From contig JAHBVO010000005.1 of the NCBI GenBank assembly GCA_019637435.1, positions 124,001 to 188,000 on the forward strand: a stretch of DNA of 64,000 bases, in the 5' to 3' direction. Position 1 is the first letter of the stretch. Each line of letters opens with the position of its first letter. A program made the translations under genes and the position numbers. Below the pieces are notes generated by a model. It ran no database searches and was not told where the DNA came from. It was given only the letters and a program-made list of their open reading frames with translations. Source of the DNA: Candidatus Obscuribacterales bacterium. GTDB lineage: Bacteria; Cyanobacteriota; Vampirovibrionia; Obscuribacterales; Obscuribacteraceae. Below, piece by piece: positions 8,290 to 16,923 of this stretch.

Positions 8290-10512
8290 TCAGGTCATAA
8301 TCTTTTGCCAGCGCCGAAACAAATCGCTGCGCTTCAGGAACTCCAGATGCATGTCTACAAGCATCGCACGGTCTTCTGAAGTGATAACAGGAAACTCACT
8401 AATTGAATCTGTTAGAGCCCGATCAATTGCATGGGGGCAAAGCCGATATTCTTCGACAAATAAAGTATGCATGAAGCGCCTTAACTCATCCGTCTTTCGG
8501 CTATCCCCCACACCATTACCGTCGAACGCGAAGCTTTCCCTCGAAAGGCTGGAAAGGTGTTCCTCTATCGCGTTCTTCAGTTCGGAACTACCTTTATCGA
8601 ATGAAAGTATTTCGAGAACCTCGCGATACGGTTTAGCAGCTTCGTAATCGGAGTCGTACATTCGCCTTACAACGGGCATCACAGTTAGTCGATGGTTGCT
8701 TCCCTCTATGCATTCAAGAAGTGTTTTTTGCATGTGTTTAAACCGAAGATCGCTTAAAGCAGCTATCAGCGATTCAGCATCCGATTTACTGGACACTAGT
8801 AAAACTTTCCTCAGCTTTTGCATGTCGTTTTGATGCAAGGAGTCTTCGAGGAACTCAAGTGCAAGAGCCTTTATTCGCCTTCTAAACACGGATGAATAAC
8901 TATTGAGATTCTCGAATTGTTCATCGACTTCAACAGCTAGTTTGGCGAAATCTCTGACAGCACGCGAGTCGTCATGCTGCGCACGTTGCAAGACCGGGCG
9001 AAACCAGGGGAAGCCAGAGATAAAACATAAGCGTAAACCGAGCAGCAGATGATGGGGCTTCGCCGAGTCTATCAGCTGTTTATGGTCATTCGTAGCTCTC
9101 GCCAACTCGGTCGGTTCAAATGAGTTTGCATAAGTAGAAAGTATGGGATGTGATCGAATATCTGAAGTTGCAATAACGCTCTCGTTTTCCACGCCGGCAC
9201 TTGAGTCCAGTTCAATTTCGGTCAAGTTCTCCACGGCAGGCTCATCCTGCCAACGTCCGGAGCGCGCCTCACGATAAAAACTCCAGAGGTTGCGAATGTA
9301 ATAAGAGTCCAACCCGGTGATTATAAATAGTACCACCGCCCCTAATACCAAAAGTACGACAATAAAATCCTGGAAGTGTAATTGCTCCTTCAGCGCTGCC
9401 ATTGCACCGCTGGTGATCATGGTGGCACACGACGTAAAAATGCAGATGAGGGACACAATCGTGCCACGCTGGCTGCGAGGCACTGGAACGAGACACTGTC
9501 TTGTCACCGGCAATTGAACGCTCCTGTTTATAACGTTATAGGTTACGAGCAAAATCACGACAGGCCAGAGCGGCGGAAGAATCAGAGCAATTCCCGAAAA
9601 TAGCAAGATGTTCAGCGGTTGAAACGCAAACAGAGTGCTAAGCTGAAGGCGCCTTGTTAAGCGCCGTCCGACAAGATTTTGCATTGCAAGCGAACAAAAG
9701 ATTGCAACCATAGTAGTAGAGCTGACAAATATCGCGATCCGTCGGGCAGAAGGTAAGCTGAGGTCCGCAGCTTGATAGAAAACGTACTCGATGACGAACT
9801 TCGTGACTTGTGACCAGATCATGATAATCATTGCGATTCGAACCATATCATTGGCGAAGATGAATTTGAGTCCCTTCTGCAAACGATCCAAAACATTTGA
9901 TTCGTCACTCTTTATGCCGGCTTTGGCTTCGACTCCATGCAGTCTAGAAACAGTCACGTTAAACAAGGCGAAGTGAACCATCAGACAGACCCAGCCCAGC
10001 GGATACCAGTATCCGAGCCAATGGTTCGCACTGAGAATCCAGATAATTCCGGACGCCGTAATACGTGCTATCAAGTCGGCAGAAATGATTTTTGCGTAAA
10101 CTTCACGAAAAATAGCTGGATTTACCGACAGCTGAAGAATAACCGGACCTAACGTGGTTCCTATCAAATCAACGACTACCGTCGAAATTGCAAAAAGATA
10201 CAGCAACAAGTGGTTGTATAACACCATATGTGGTGAGTACTGCTCAAGGAAGCACAGGATCGAAGCTGCGAGTGTGAGCCCGATGAAGAGCTTGTAGACG
10301 CCATAGCCCTTCTTGTCTCCGAGCAAGGCGAAGTACAGGTAGAATATGACGGATGCGATACTGGCGAAGAAAAACAGCTGAGAGTAATTCTTTCCACCCA
10401 CGGCTTTAACGAACACACTGTTCACGAATATCAAACACATACTAGTGAACATGCTTCTACAGAAGGCGCTGAATGCGTGCGTTTTGAAAGTCGTCGGCTT
10501 AACAGCGTTCAT
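8290..10512 (-). CDS. NTT/MFS-like transporter with C-terminal helical domain
   Basis: Protein of 740 residues. The first ~410 contain about 12 membrane helices with the layout of the ATP/ADP-translocase (NTT/Tlc) and MFS superfamily. The remaining ~330 are soluble and helical, possibly HEAT-like. Similar fusions of NTT-like transporters with repeat domains are known in bacteria, but the substrate here cannot be read from sequence. The start ATG overlaps the stop of the upstream sensor gene (ATGA, 10509-10512), which implies translational coupling, so the transporter may respond to the ligand sensed by that protein. Confidence 0.65.
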   Translation of the reverse strand: MNAVKPTTFKTHAFSAFCRSMFTSMCLIFVNSVFVKAVGGKNYSQLFFFASIASVIFYLYFALLGDKKGYGVYKLFIGLTLAASILCFLEQYSPHMVLYNHLLLYLFAISTVVVDLIGTTLGPVILQLSVNPAIFREVYAKIISADLIARITASGIIWILSANHWLGYWYPLGWVCLMVHFALFNVTVSRLHGVEAKAGIKSDESNVLDRLQKGLKFIFANDMVRIAMIIMIWSQVTKFVIEYVFYQAADLSLPSARRIAIFVSSTTMVAIFCSLAMQNLVGRRLTRRLQLSTLFAFQPLNILLFSGIALILPPLWPVVILLVTYNVINRSVQLPVTRQCLVPVPRSQRGTIVSLICIFTSCATMITSGAMAALKEQLHFQDFIVVLLVLGAVVLFIITGLDSYYIRNLWSFYREARSGRWQDEPAVENLTEIELDSSAGVENESVIATSDIRSHPILSTYANSFEPTELARATNDHKQLIDSAKPHHLLLGLRLCFISGFPWFRPVLQRAQHDDSRAVRDFAKLAVEVDEQFENLNSYSSVFRRRIKALALEFLEDSLHQNDMQKLRKVLLVSSKSDAESLIAALSDLRFKHMQKTLLECIEGSNHRLTVMPVVRRMYDSDYEAAKPYREVLEILSFDKGSSELKNAIEEHLSSLSRESFAFDGNGVGDSRKTDELRRFMHTLFVEEYRLCPHAIDRALTDSISEFPVITSEDRAMLVDMHLEFLKRSDLFRRWQKIMT

Positions 10513-11714
10513 GACTTATCTGTGGCGTTATCTGCACCCGACTCCGGGAGGGACTCGAGATCATCGGGCTCCAACTTCTCCGTTTGCCAGAGATTTCCAA
10601 GGTATTCACTCTTTTGAATTTTTTCGGCGAGAGCATTTATGGTCTTCGACAAATAACCAATTTCATCCTCGCCTGCATAAGTTACGCGGGCAGAAAAGTT
10701 GCCATTGTTGATCTGATTGACGGCATCCGCAACCTGTCTGAATGGCTTTGCGAGCCGATCTCCAACTACAATGGATGCAACCAGGCTTAGAACCAAACCA
10801 AGCACCAGTGCCACCAATAGACGATAAGTAAGTTCTTTGTTCTTCGCTTCAATGCGATGAGTGTTGACGCCAAGAGTAACGACTAGTTTCAACTCATCAA
10901 TGGGCAGCGAAATAACAATGTACTGATTTGGACCAAGATCTTCGTGATAATCGACAAAGGCGTTGCCGTCAATCTTGCTGTTTGGTCCATAGAAGTGCCT
11001 GGTCGCATGATCGGTATGCTCTCTAATTGCGCTATTGGCATCCTTTTCGTTGATACCGTCGCTGGTGAGAAAGTGTCCGCTGCTATCTGTGATTAGGATG
11101 AAATTATCCTGTCCAAGCTGCAATCCATGCAGCAAATGTTCAATCTTTTGGAGTCGCGGAAAAACCGCACCGCTAAGCACTCCAAAAATTTGAGTTTTTT
11201 CCCGGTCGGCAAAAACTGGCGACACGTATGTCTGATACAGAGTTCCGTTAGGTGAGAAGAACACCTCCGAGGCATGCGATTTCTTTTCCTTGAGAACACG
11301 GTCAGCCAGTTCGATGAACGCCTTGTTCTTCCTTCGAAAATTCGTCTTCGGTGTGTATGGTCCCATAGTGGAGCGGCGTTCAGCGAACACCAGCTCTCCA
11401 TCGGCTCTATACATGTGGACGGTGTTGTAAATGTTTGGAAAGGCCAGAAATTCCTTTAGCGTGCTTTGCGCCTGTTTAGGTTCAAACGGTAAAAATCCCG
11501 GCATTCTGGTGAGGTCGTCTAGTGCTTCTAGATCAGCACCGTAATTGGCTTTGACGTTGTTTATGATAAAAGCCAGAGACGTCGTTGAGTCTGCCACGAC
11601 AAACTGACGGATAGCCTCGTTAGTCAAGTAGTAAGCGACTGCCGAGACCACACCAAAGAAAATGATAATGATCACGAATAGTCGAGTGAAGATAATGCTT
11701 TGAATCGACCGCAA
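10509..11714 (-). CDS. Cache-HAMP transmembrane sensor without output domain
   Basis: Protein of 401 residues. TM1 lies at about 10-32, an extracytoplasmic Cache-type sensor at about 35-275 (FSPNGTLYQTYVSPVF and LILITDSSG-like stretch near 205-215), TM2 at about 293-317, and a HAMP domain at 318-370 (FRQVADAVNQINNGNFSARV). After HAMP there are only about 30 acidic residues: no kinase, GGDEF, cyclase or methyl-accepting domain. It is translationally coupled to the transporter-like gene downstream, so it may pass its signal by direct contact with that protein or a separate partner. This last point is inference. Confidence 0.85.
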   Translation of the reverse strand: MRSIQSIIFTRLFVIIIIFFGVVSAVAYYLTNEAIRQFVVADSTTSLAFIINNVKANYGADLEALDDLTRMPGFLPFEPKQAQSTLKEFLAFPNIYNTVHMYRADGELVFAERRSTMGPYTPKTNFRRKNKAFIELADRVLKEKKSHASEVFFSPNGTLYQTYVSPVFADREKTQIFGVLSGAVFPRLQKIEHLLHGLQLGQDNFILITDSSGHFLTSDGINEKDANSAIREHTDHATRHFYGPNSKIDGNAFVDYHEDLGPNQYIVISLPIDELKLVVTLGVNTHRIEAKNKELTYRLLVALVLGLVLSLVASIVVGDRLAKPFRQVADAVNQINNGNFSARVTYAGEDEIGYLSKTINALAEKIQKSEYLGNLWQTEKLEPDDLESLPESGADNATDKS

Positions 11715-11869
11715 TGGAAAAATCCTTAGCGTGGTCCGCCTAAAAACCTTCGGGATTCCGTTGATAGCTTACGCCATAGGCCCTTATTCCACATTTATGG
11801 AGCTTACGCACGGCTGCCGGCGGGTATAGAGCAAGTGGGAAACTCCCTAAACTTCTGAGGAACGTAGAA

Positions 11870-14488
11870 GTGAGAGTTAAGAACATTGTCGTCGCAGCGA
11901 CATTATTATTAGCCTGTTCATTGAGCTTTGTAGAGCAGGCGCAGGCTGGTTCTGATGATTATGAGAAGGAGTTGTCGCGCGGACAGCGACAGATCGTGAA
12001 AAAGGACTTCGAAGCCGCAGTCGCGTCTTTCACTGAGGTCTTGAGGCAAAATCCCAATGTGTACGAAGCCTACCTGCTAAGAGCTCAGGCGCGTGTAGCT
12101 ATAAAAGACATGGATGGGGCGCTCGCCGACTACGATCAAGCGATCAAAGTAAATCCCAACGTAGTCGAGTCTTACATCAAACGCGGAGAGCTACAGAGCA
12201 GTCAAGGCAATCAGCAAGCGGCGATTGATGACTACACGCAAGCCTTGCGATTGAACCCGAAAAATGGTTCTGCACATATGAAACGCGCGGAGGCGTACAA
12301 GCAAAACGGAGACTTTCTCAAAGCCGCCGACGACTATTCATCGTTTTTAAAGTTCGACAAGAACTCAATGGAAGCTCGCGAAGCTCGAGGTGAATGCCGT
12401 TTGAGAGCTTACGATTATGATGGAGCCCTCGACGATTTCAACTTTCTTCTCAAGAAGTTCAAAACGAAGTCGTTTTCAATTCACTATAATCTCGGCGAAC
12501 TCTATGCAGCAAAGGGCGATATGAATGCAGCTAAAGAGCATTTCAACGAAGTTATCGCCTATTATTCGAAGAACCTGAACAAATCAAAGAAAGCTGGTTG
12601 GGACTACATTCGCAGGGGACGTGCTTACTATCACTTGGGTGAAACAGACAAAGCCATGAGTGATATCGAATCTGGTGCTGCCATGCTACCCGATGATCCG
12701 ACAGCGCAGTACGAACTTGGTCATGCGCGTTTGTTAAAGGGTGATGCGGAGGGCGCGATCAAACCATTGGACGTGGCCATCAAAGCGAATCCTCGTTTAT
12801 TCGCAGCGTATGTGGACAGAGGTTCCGCGAACATAGCGCTAGGGCAGTTTTTAGCGGCGAAGAAAGATCTCGACACGGCTCTGGCTAACGAGAAGAGTAC
12901 AGGAGGTTATCTTTATCGGGCCATGGCTCGTGTCGCATACGGCGATGCGGTAGGGGCTTACAACGATGTAATCGAGGCCAAGAAGCTAAATCCCAAAGCC
13001 CTCGAGGTCAAGCAGAAGGAATTATCAGCGGAGTTGGCGGCGAAAGAGAAGGCTAACGACAAAGATCCTGCGGTGGCACAGATTCTGGAGCAGCTCGCAT
13101 TGATCGACCTGGCAAACAACAATGTCGACAGCGCCGAGGCATCCGTTAAAAAAGCAATTAGCATTCAGGAAAAATCCCTGGGACAATCGGATCCAAAGAT
13201 CGCATACAGTTTACTTCTCCTCGGAAAAGTCTATTTGCAGAAGCAGCAGCTTCCGCGCGCTGAGGCTTTGTTTAGAACAGCGATGATTCGCTTGCGCACC
13301 AATCCTGATGGCACTCAGAAATATGCAGTATTCAGCCTGGAGGATTGTGCACGCGTTTTAATACAGTCGGCGAAGCAGGAAGACGCTGGTGCGATTCTTA
13401 GCGACACGCGTATGGCAAGAGCAGTTTCCGGTCTGACCGAAGGAGCATTCACGGGTGATCTGGCTCGACGTGCAGAGTCAGCAATCGACGCTTACAAGCA
13501 AAAGAAGAAGTTCGACCGGCAAGAGGAACTCGTGCGCAAGGCAGCCGTCACTCCCGCAGCCGAGGACGACGGCGACTCTACTCCTGTGGAGGAAAGAAAG
13601 CGAGCCAACAACCGGCCGATCCGAGACAAATGGGCGGTGATTGTTGGCATAGGGCAGTTCAAGGACCCTAATATAAACCTGAAATTTGCTTCCAAAGACG
13701 CAAAGGATTTCGCAAACTTCCTTGTTAAGGACAAGGGCTTCGCGCCGGATCACGTTCAACTTTTGACGGATCAGCAAGCGACCCGAGCGAACATATTGTC
13801 TCTTCTCGGTAGCAAATGGCTTCCGCGTGTCGCGGAACCTGATGATCTCGTAGTGATTTATTTCAGCAGCCACGGAAGCCCATCGAGTCTGGATGTAGGC
13901 GGCGTCAATTACCTGGTCGCGCACGACACTGACCCGAATGACCTTTACGCGACCGGAATCGCCATGCAGGATCTGGCACGCATTATCAAAGCTCGTGTCC
14001 ACAGCGATCGAATTATGCTGGTTCTCGATGCCTGCCACAGCGGCAGTGTAGCTCCGAGTGCCAAAGGAATTGGTCGCGAGGCGAATATCAATGTCGATGC
14101 GATCGTGCAGGGCACAGGTCAGCTGGTCCTTTCGTCCAGCAGCCCGGAACAGCGCTCATGGGAGTCTAAAAGATATGACGGCAGCGTGTTCACAAAATAC
14201 CTGATCGAAGGTCTGAAGTTGAATGGCAAAATGACCACACTTGGCGACGCGTTCGCTTATCTGGATCAGGAAACCAAACGTGAGGTCTTAAGAGATCGCG
14301 GAGTTCTCCAGAGTCCGATCATGAAAAGCAAATGGGAAGGCAAAGATCTAATTCTTGGAGTAACTCCGAGCGCACCATCACGAGGAGTCAGTGATTTCGA
14401 ATTACCGGACTCGGTGAGACTATCTACAGGCACCGATGATGGTGCATCAAAATCAGTGAAGCCGAAAGGCCCAGCGAAGAAACATTGA
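11870..14488 (+). CDS. Secreted TPR protein with caspase-like (C14) domain
   Basis: Protein of 872 residues from a GTG start with CTGAGG nine bases upstream. An export signal comes first (hydrophobic 7-18, then AQA at 24-26; the LLAC at 13-16 could also be a lipobox). Many TPR units span about 30-500. A caspase-fold domain of about 290 residues starts at 582 (KWAVIVGIGQF). Its catalytic dyad is present: His668 in FSSHGS and Cys722 in LDACHSGS. The family cleaves after basic or acidic residues depending on the pocket; specificity is unknown. The next gene, convergent, encodes a WD40 propeller. The two may both belong to an exported stress or death pathway, but that is inference. Confidence 0.9.
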   Translation: MRVKNIVVAATLLLACSLSFVEQAQAGSDDYEKELSRGQRQIVKKDFEAAVASFTEVLRQNPNVYEAYLLRAQARVAIKDMDGALADYDQAIKVNPNVVESYIKRGELQSSQGNQQAAIDDYTQALRLNPKNGSAHMKRAEAYKQNGDFLKAADDYSSFLKFDKNSMEAREARGECRLRAYDYDGALDDFNFLLKKFKTKSFSIHYNLGELYAAKGDMNAAKEHFNEVIAYYSKNLNKSKKAGWDYIRRGRAYYHLGETDKAMSDIESGAAMLPDDPTAQYELGHARLLKGDAEGAIKPLDVAIKANPRLFAAYVDRGSANIALGQFLAAKKDLDTALANEKSTGGYLYRAMARVAYGDAVGAYNDVIEAKKLNPKALEVKQKELSAELAAKEKANDKDPAVAQILEQLALIDLANNNVDSAEASVKKAISIQEKSLGQSDPKIAYSLLLLGKVYLQKQQLPRAEALFRTAMIRLRTNPDGTQKYAVFSLEDCARVLIQSAKQEDAGAILSDTRMARAVSGLTEGAFTGDLARRAESAIDAYKQKKKFDRQEELVRKAAVTPAAEDDGDSTPVEERKRANNRPIRDKWAVIVGIGQFKDPNINLKFASKDAKDFANFLVKDKGFAPDHVQLLTDQQATRANILSLLGSKWLPRVAEPDDLVVIYFSSHGSPSSLDVGGVNYLVAHDTDPNDLYATGIAMQDLARIIKARVHSDRIMLVLDACHSGSVAPSAKGIGREANINVDAIVQGTGQLVLSSSSPEQRSWESKRYDGSVFTKYLIEGLKLNGKMTTLGDAFAYLDQETKREVLRDRGVLQSPIMKSKWEGKDLILGVTPSAPSRGVSDFELPDSVRLSTGTDDGASKSVKPKGPAKKH

Positions 14489-14509
14489 GAAATTTTACGG
14501 CGATTCAGG

Positions 14510-16045
14510 TTATGGTAACAACCATACGCGGGTGGAATAATCATCACTACCCGTCAGGCAATAATCACCTTTCTTAGTGAAGCCGACGCACCACATGCCG
14601 AAGGGCTGAACCTTGTAGGATTCAATCTCTTTACCCGTATTTAAGTCCCAGAGCCGTATCGTTTTGTCGAGACTGCCACTAATCAATTTGTCATCGGACA
14701 GGAACATCGCTCGCTGAATCCAGTTTTCATGCCCTTGTAGCAGCTTGATCGGTTCACCGGTGGCTAGGTCCCAGAGTTGCATGGTCAAATCTCGGCTCCA
14801 GGAGAGAAGCTTGGTGCCGTCACGAGAAACCAGGACTCCTGTCACATCGTTTTTATGACCGGAAAATTTGCGGATTGCTTTGCCGTCTCTTAGACTCCAC
14901 AGCGTGACCGCCTTATCAGTACCACCCGATACAACCTGATCCCCATCGGGTGTAAACGCTACACACCGAACGGTTCCCAAATTGCCATCAAATACTTTGA
15001 TGGCTTTACCCGTGGTGGCATCCCAAATTCTTACGGTTCCATCATAGCCACCAGATACGATATTGCCGCCACCCTCCGAAAAAGCCACGCAGGTCACCAG
15101 ATTTTGATGACCTTCAAGTTTTTTCAGTTCGGTGCCGAGATCAAGATCCCAGACTCGCACAGTCTTGTCGCTGCCTGCCGAAGCGGCACTATTACCAACC
15201 GGGCTGAATACGACACAGTTAACGTCATCTTCGTGCCCCTCGAATGTCTTAATTTCCTTGCCCGTCTTGAGATTCCAGTAACGGATGCTATTATCTTGCG
15301 CACCTGTGAGCGCACGGTTTCCGTCGGCGGATATATCAATTGTCTTTAGATACCCTGTGTGTCCGACCAGCCGCAAAACTTCCTCGGCGCGTTTGCTGCC
15401 ACCGAGCAAATCCGGAATTCCTCCTGCGGATGCTAGACGCCGGGTGCTTTCAACCTGCCGAGACGCCTCTTGAGTAGCTTCAGTCGACGGCTCCTCTGGT
15501 TTCGATTCCGAAGCCGTAGAGATCGTGAACTCTCGTTCTCTTGGCTTGTCATTGGTATCGCTTTTGGTGCCCTCGTCTCTGGTTCTCTTCAGACCTTTGC
15601 CGTCAAAGTCCTCTCCCAAAATATTTTTCAACGTCGGATCCGACGCCGGATCTTCTGTCAACTTGGCAGGATCTCGCTCGCCACCACCTTCGGTATCGAA
15701 TCGCTCGCCGAGCGATCGCAAACGGCTCTCTATCTGGGTTCTCTGCGAAGATTTGCCCATTGCAATGTAGAGTTTTCTGAGCGCGCGCAGGCTTGTCAGC
15801 AGTTTCTTGTTATCACCCGACAACTTTTCTGCTTCGCGAACGGCATCGACTAAAAATTTTTCAGCTTGATCGTACTCTTTGTCTTCGTACATCTTGATGC
15901 CGATTTCATTGTACGAACTCCAGATCGAATCCTGGGCGAAAGATTCCGTTCCAACCAATGTCAAACATCCTACTGACAGCACAATCGCCACGCACGACTT
16001 GGTTGAAAACGATCGGCTGATGCCTGGACGGGGCACTCTTGTCAT
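14510..16045 (-). CDS. Secreted seven-repeat WD40 protein
   Basis: Protein of 511 residues. It has a signal peptide (about 12-38), a helical TPR-like region to about 110, a charged low-complexity linker (about 110-215) and then seven WD40 repeats to the end, enough for a complete propeller. The WD signatures include IRYWNL, VRVWDL, VRIWDA, VTLWSL, MQLWDL, IRLWDL and TRVWLL. GAGGAG precedes the ATG. Propellers act as protein-binding scaffolds. The upstream gene at 16788 is on the same strand, 32 bp away, so co-transcription is likely. Confidence 0.85.
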   Translation of the reverse strand: MTRVPRPGISRSFSTKSCVAIVLSVGCLTLVGTESFAQDSIWSSYNEIGIKMYEDKEYDQAEKFLVDAVREAEKLSGDNKKLLTSLRALRKLYIAMGKSSQRTQIESRLRSLGERFDTEGGGERDPAKLTEDPASDPTLKNILGEDFDGKGLKRTRDEGTKSDTNDKPREREFTISTASESKPEEPSTEATQEASRQVESTRRLASAGGIPDLLGGSKRAEEVLRLVGHTGYLKTIDISADGNRALTGAQDNSIRYWNLKTGKEIKTFEGHEDDVNCVVFSPVGNSAASAGSDKTVRVWDLDLGTELKKLEGHQNLVTCVAFSEGGGNIVSGGYDGTVRIWDATTGKAIKVFDGNLGTVRCVAFTPDGDQVVSGGTDKAVTLWSLRDGKAIRKFSGHKNDVTGVLVSRDGTKLLSWSRDLTMQLWDLATGEPIKLLQGHENWIQRAMFLSDDKLISGSLDKTIRLWDLNTGKEIESYKVQPFGMWCVGFTKKGDYCLTGSDDYSTRVWLLP

Positions 16046-16077
16046 AACTCCTCAGCTGTCTTGCTAGCTTCGCGAGG

Positions 16078-16788
16078 TCACTGCTGCGAACCACTCTTCC
16101 AATTGGATCGAAACTGCCCGCGTTCATCTAATTCACCGCGCTCAAATCGCGAGCGCTGCTCGCCTGATATTCTAGCTTGAATTTCCTCTGCGCGATTTCT
16201 GGCTTCCGCAGAAGTGTAAATACTACTTGTACAGTATCCTTTCGGAGCTTTTGTCGGTTTGACAGGACGCATCGCACGAATGGCTGCCAGGGCATAGCTC
16301 TTAAGCAGCGGATCTTTCGAGTAGTATGCCACCCAGGCGAATTGATCGGTAGCGGCTTTTTGATTCCCAAGCGCCTTGTAGCAAAGCCCGCTGTAATAGC
16401 GGGTCTTCTCGTTTGGCGGTAATTTTTCCAACACCATCAGAGATTGTTTGTATTCGCGATTTTTGTGAAGCAAAATCGCTAGATCCATTGTTGGCTTCTG
16501 GTTCTTGACGAAATCGTCCGATTTGGTCTGCGGAGCCGGCATCACTTCGCTTCCAGGAATGAAATTGTCGATGCTCGCAGCTGAGCCGGTATCGCCTTTG
16601 ACGCTGGTTGCCGCCGATGTGCCGGATGTTGATTGACTGGACGGTGCGGCTTGCGAAGCGCTTTGGTCCGCCACTGTTGCATCCTTCGGCGTCTCCGCCG
16701 AGCAAACAGACAGGCAGGTAAAAAGCGCCACCGTCGCAACTAAGGAACTGAGCAAGCCTCTTTCAATTTTGCGAGAGAAGGTCTTCAT
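16078..16788 (-). CDS. Secreted TPR-like protein
   Basis: Protein of 236 residues with a signal peptide (about 1-30, cleavage after CSA). A Ser/Ala/Thr-rich linker follows, then helical repeats resembling TPRs at about 95-165 (LLHKNREYKQSLMVLEKLPP and YYSGLCYKALGNQKAATDQF). The C-terminus is Arg and Gly rich. No known family beyond TPR was recognised. It probably forms a transcription unit with the WD40 gene downstream. Confidence 0.65.
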   Translation of the reverse strand: MKTFSRKIERGLLSSLVATVALFTCLSVCSAETPKDATVADQSASQAAPSSQSTSGTSAATSVKGDTGSAASIDNFIPGSEVMPAPQTKSDDFVKNQKPTMDLAILLHKNREYKQSLMVLEKLPPNEKTRYYSGLCYKALGNQKAATDQFAWVAYYSKDPLLKSYALAAIRAMRPVKPTKAPKGYCTSSIYTSAEARNRAEEIQARISGEQRSRFERGELDERGQFRSNWKSGSQQ

Positions 16789-16923
16789 GATTGATTCTCG
16801 ATAAAGCAGTCATTATTAACCTTCCCTATTATAGGACGGTTTAAGCCTTTGGAACGGAATCAGCACGCCTTGGCTGTGTTTGAAGAGACCGTGGAAACGG
16901 CAGAGCAAGGGAACCTGCGCAGA

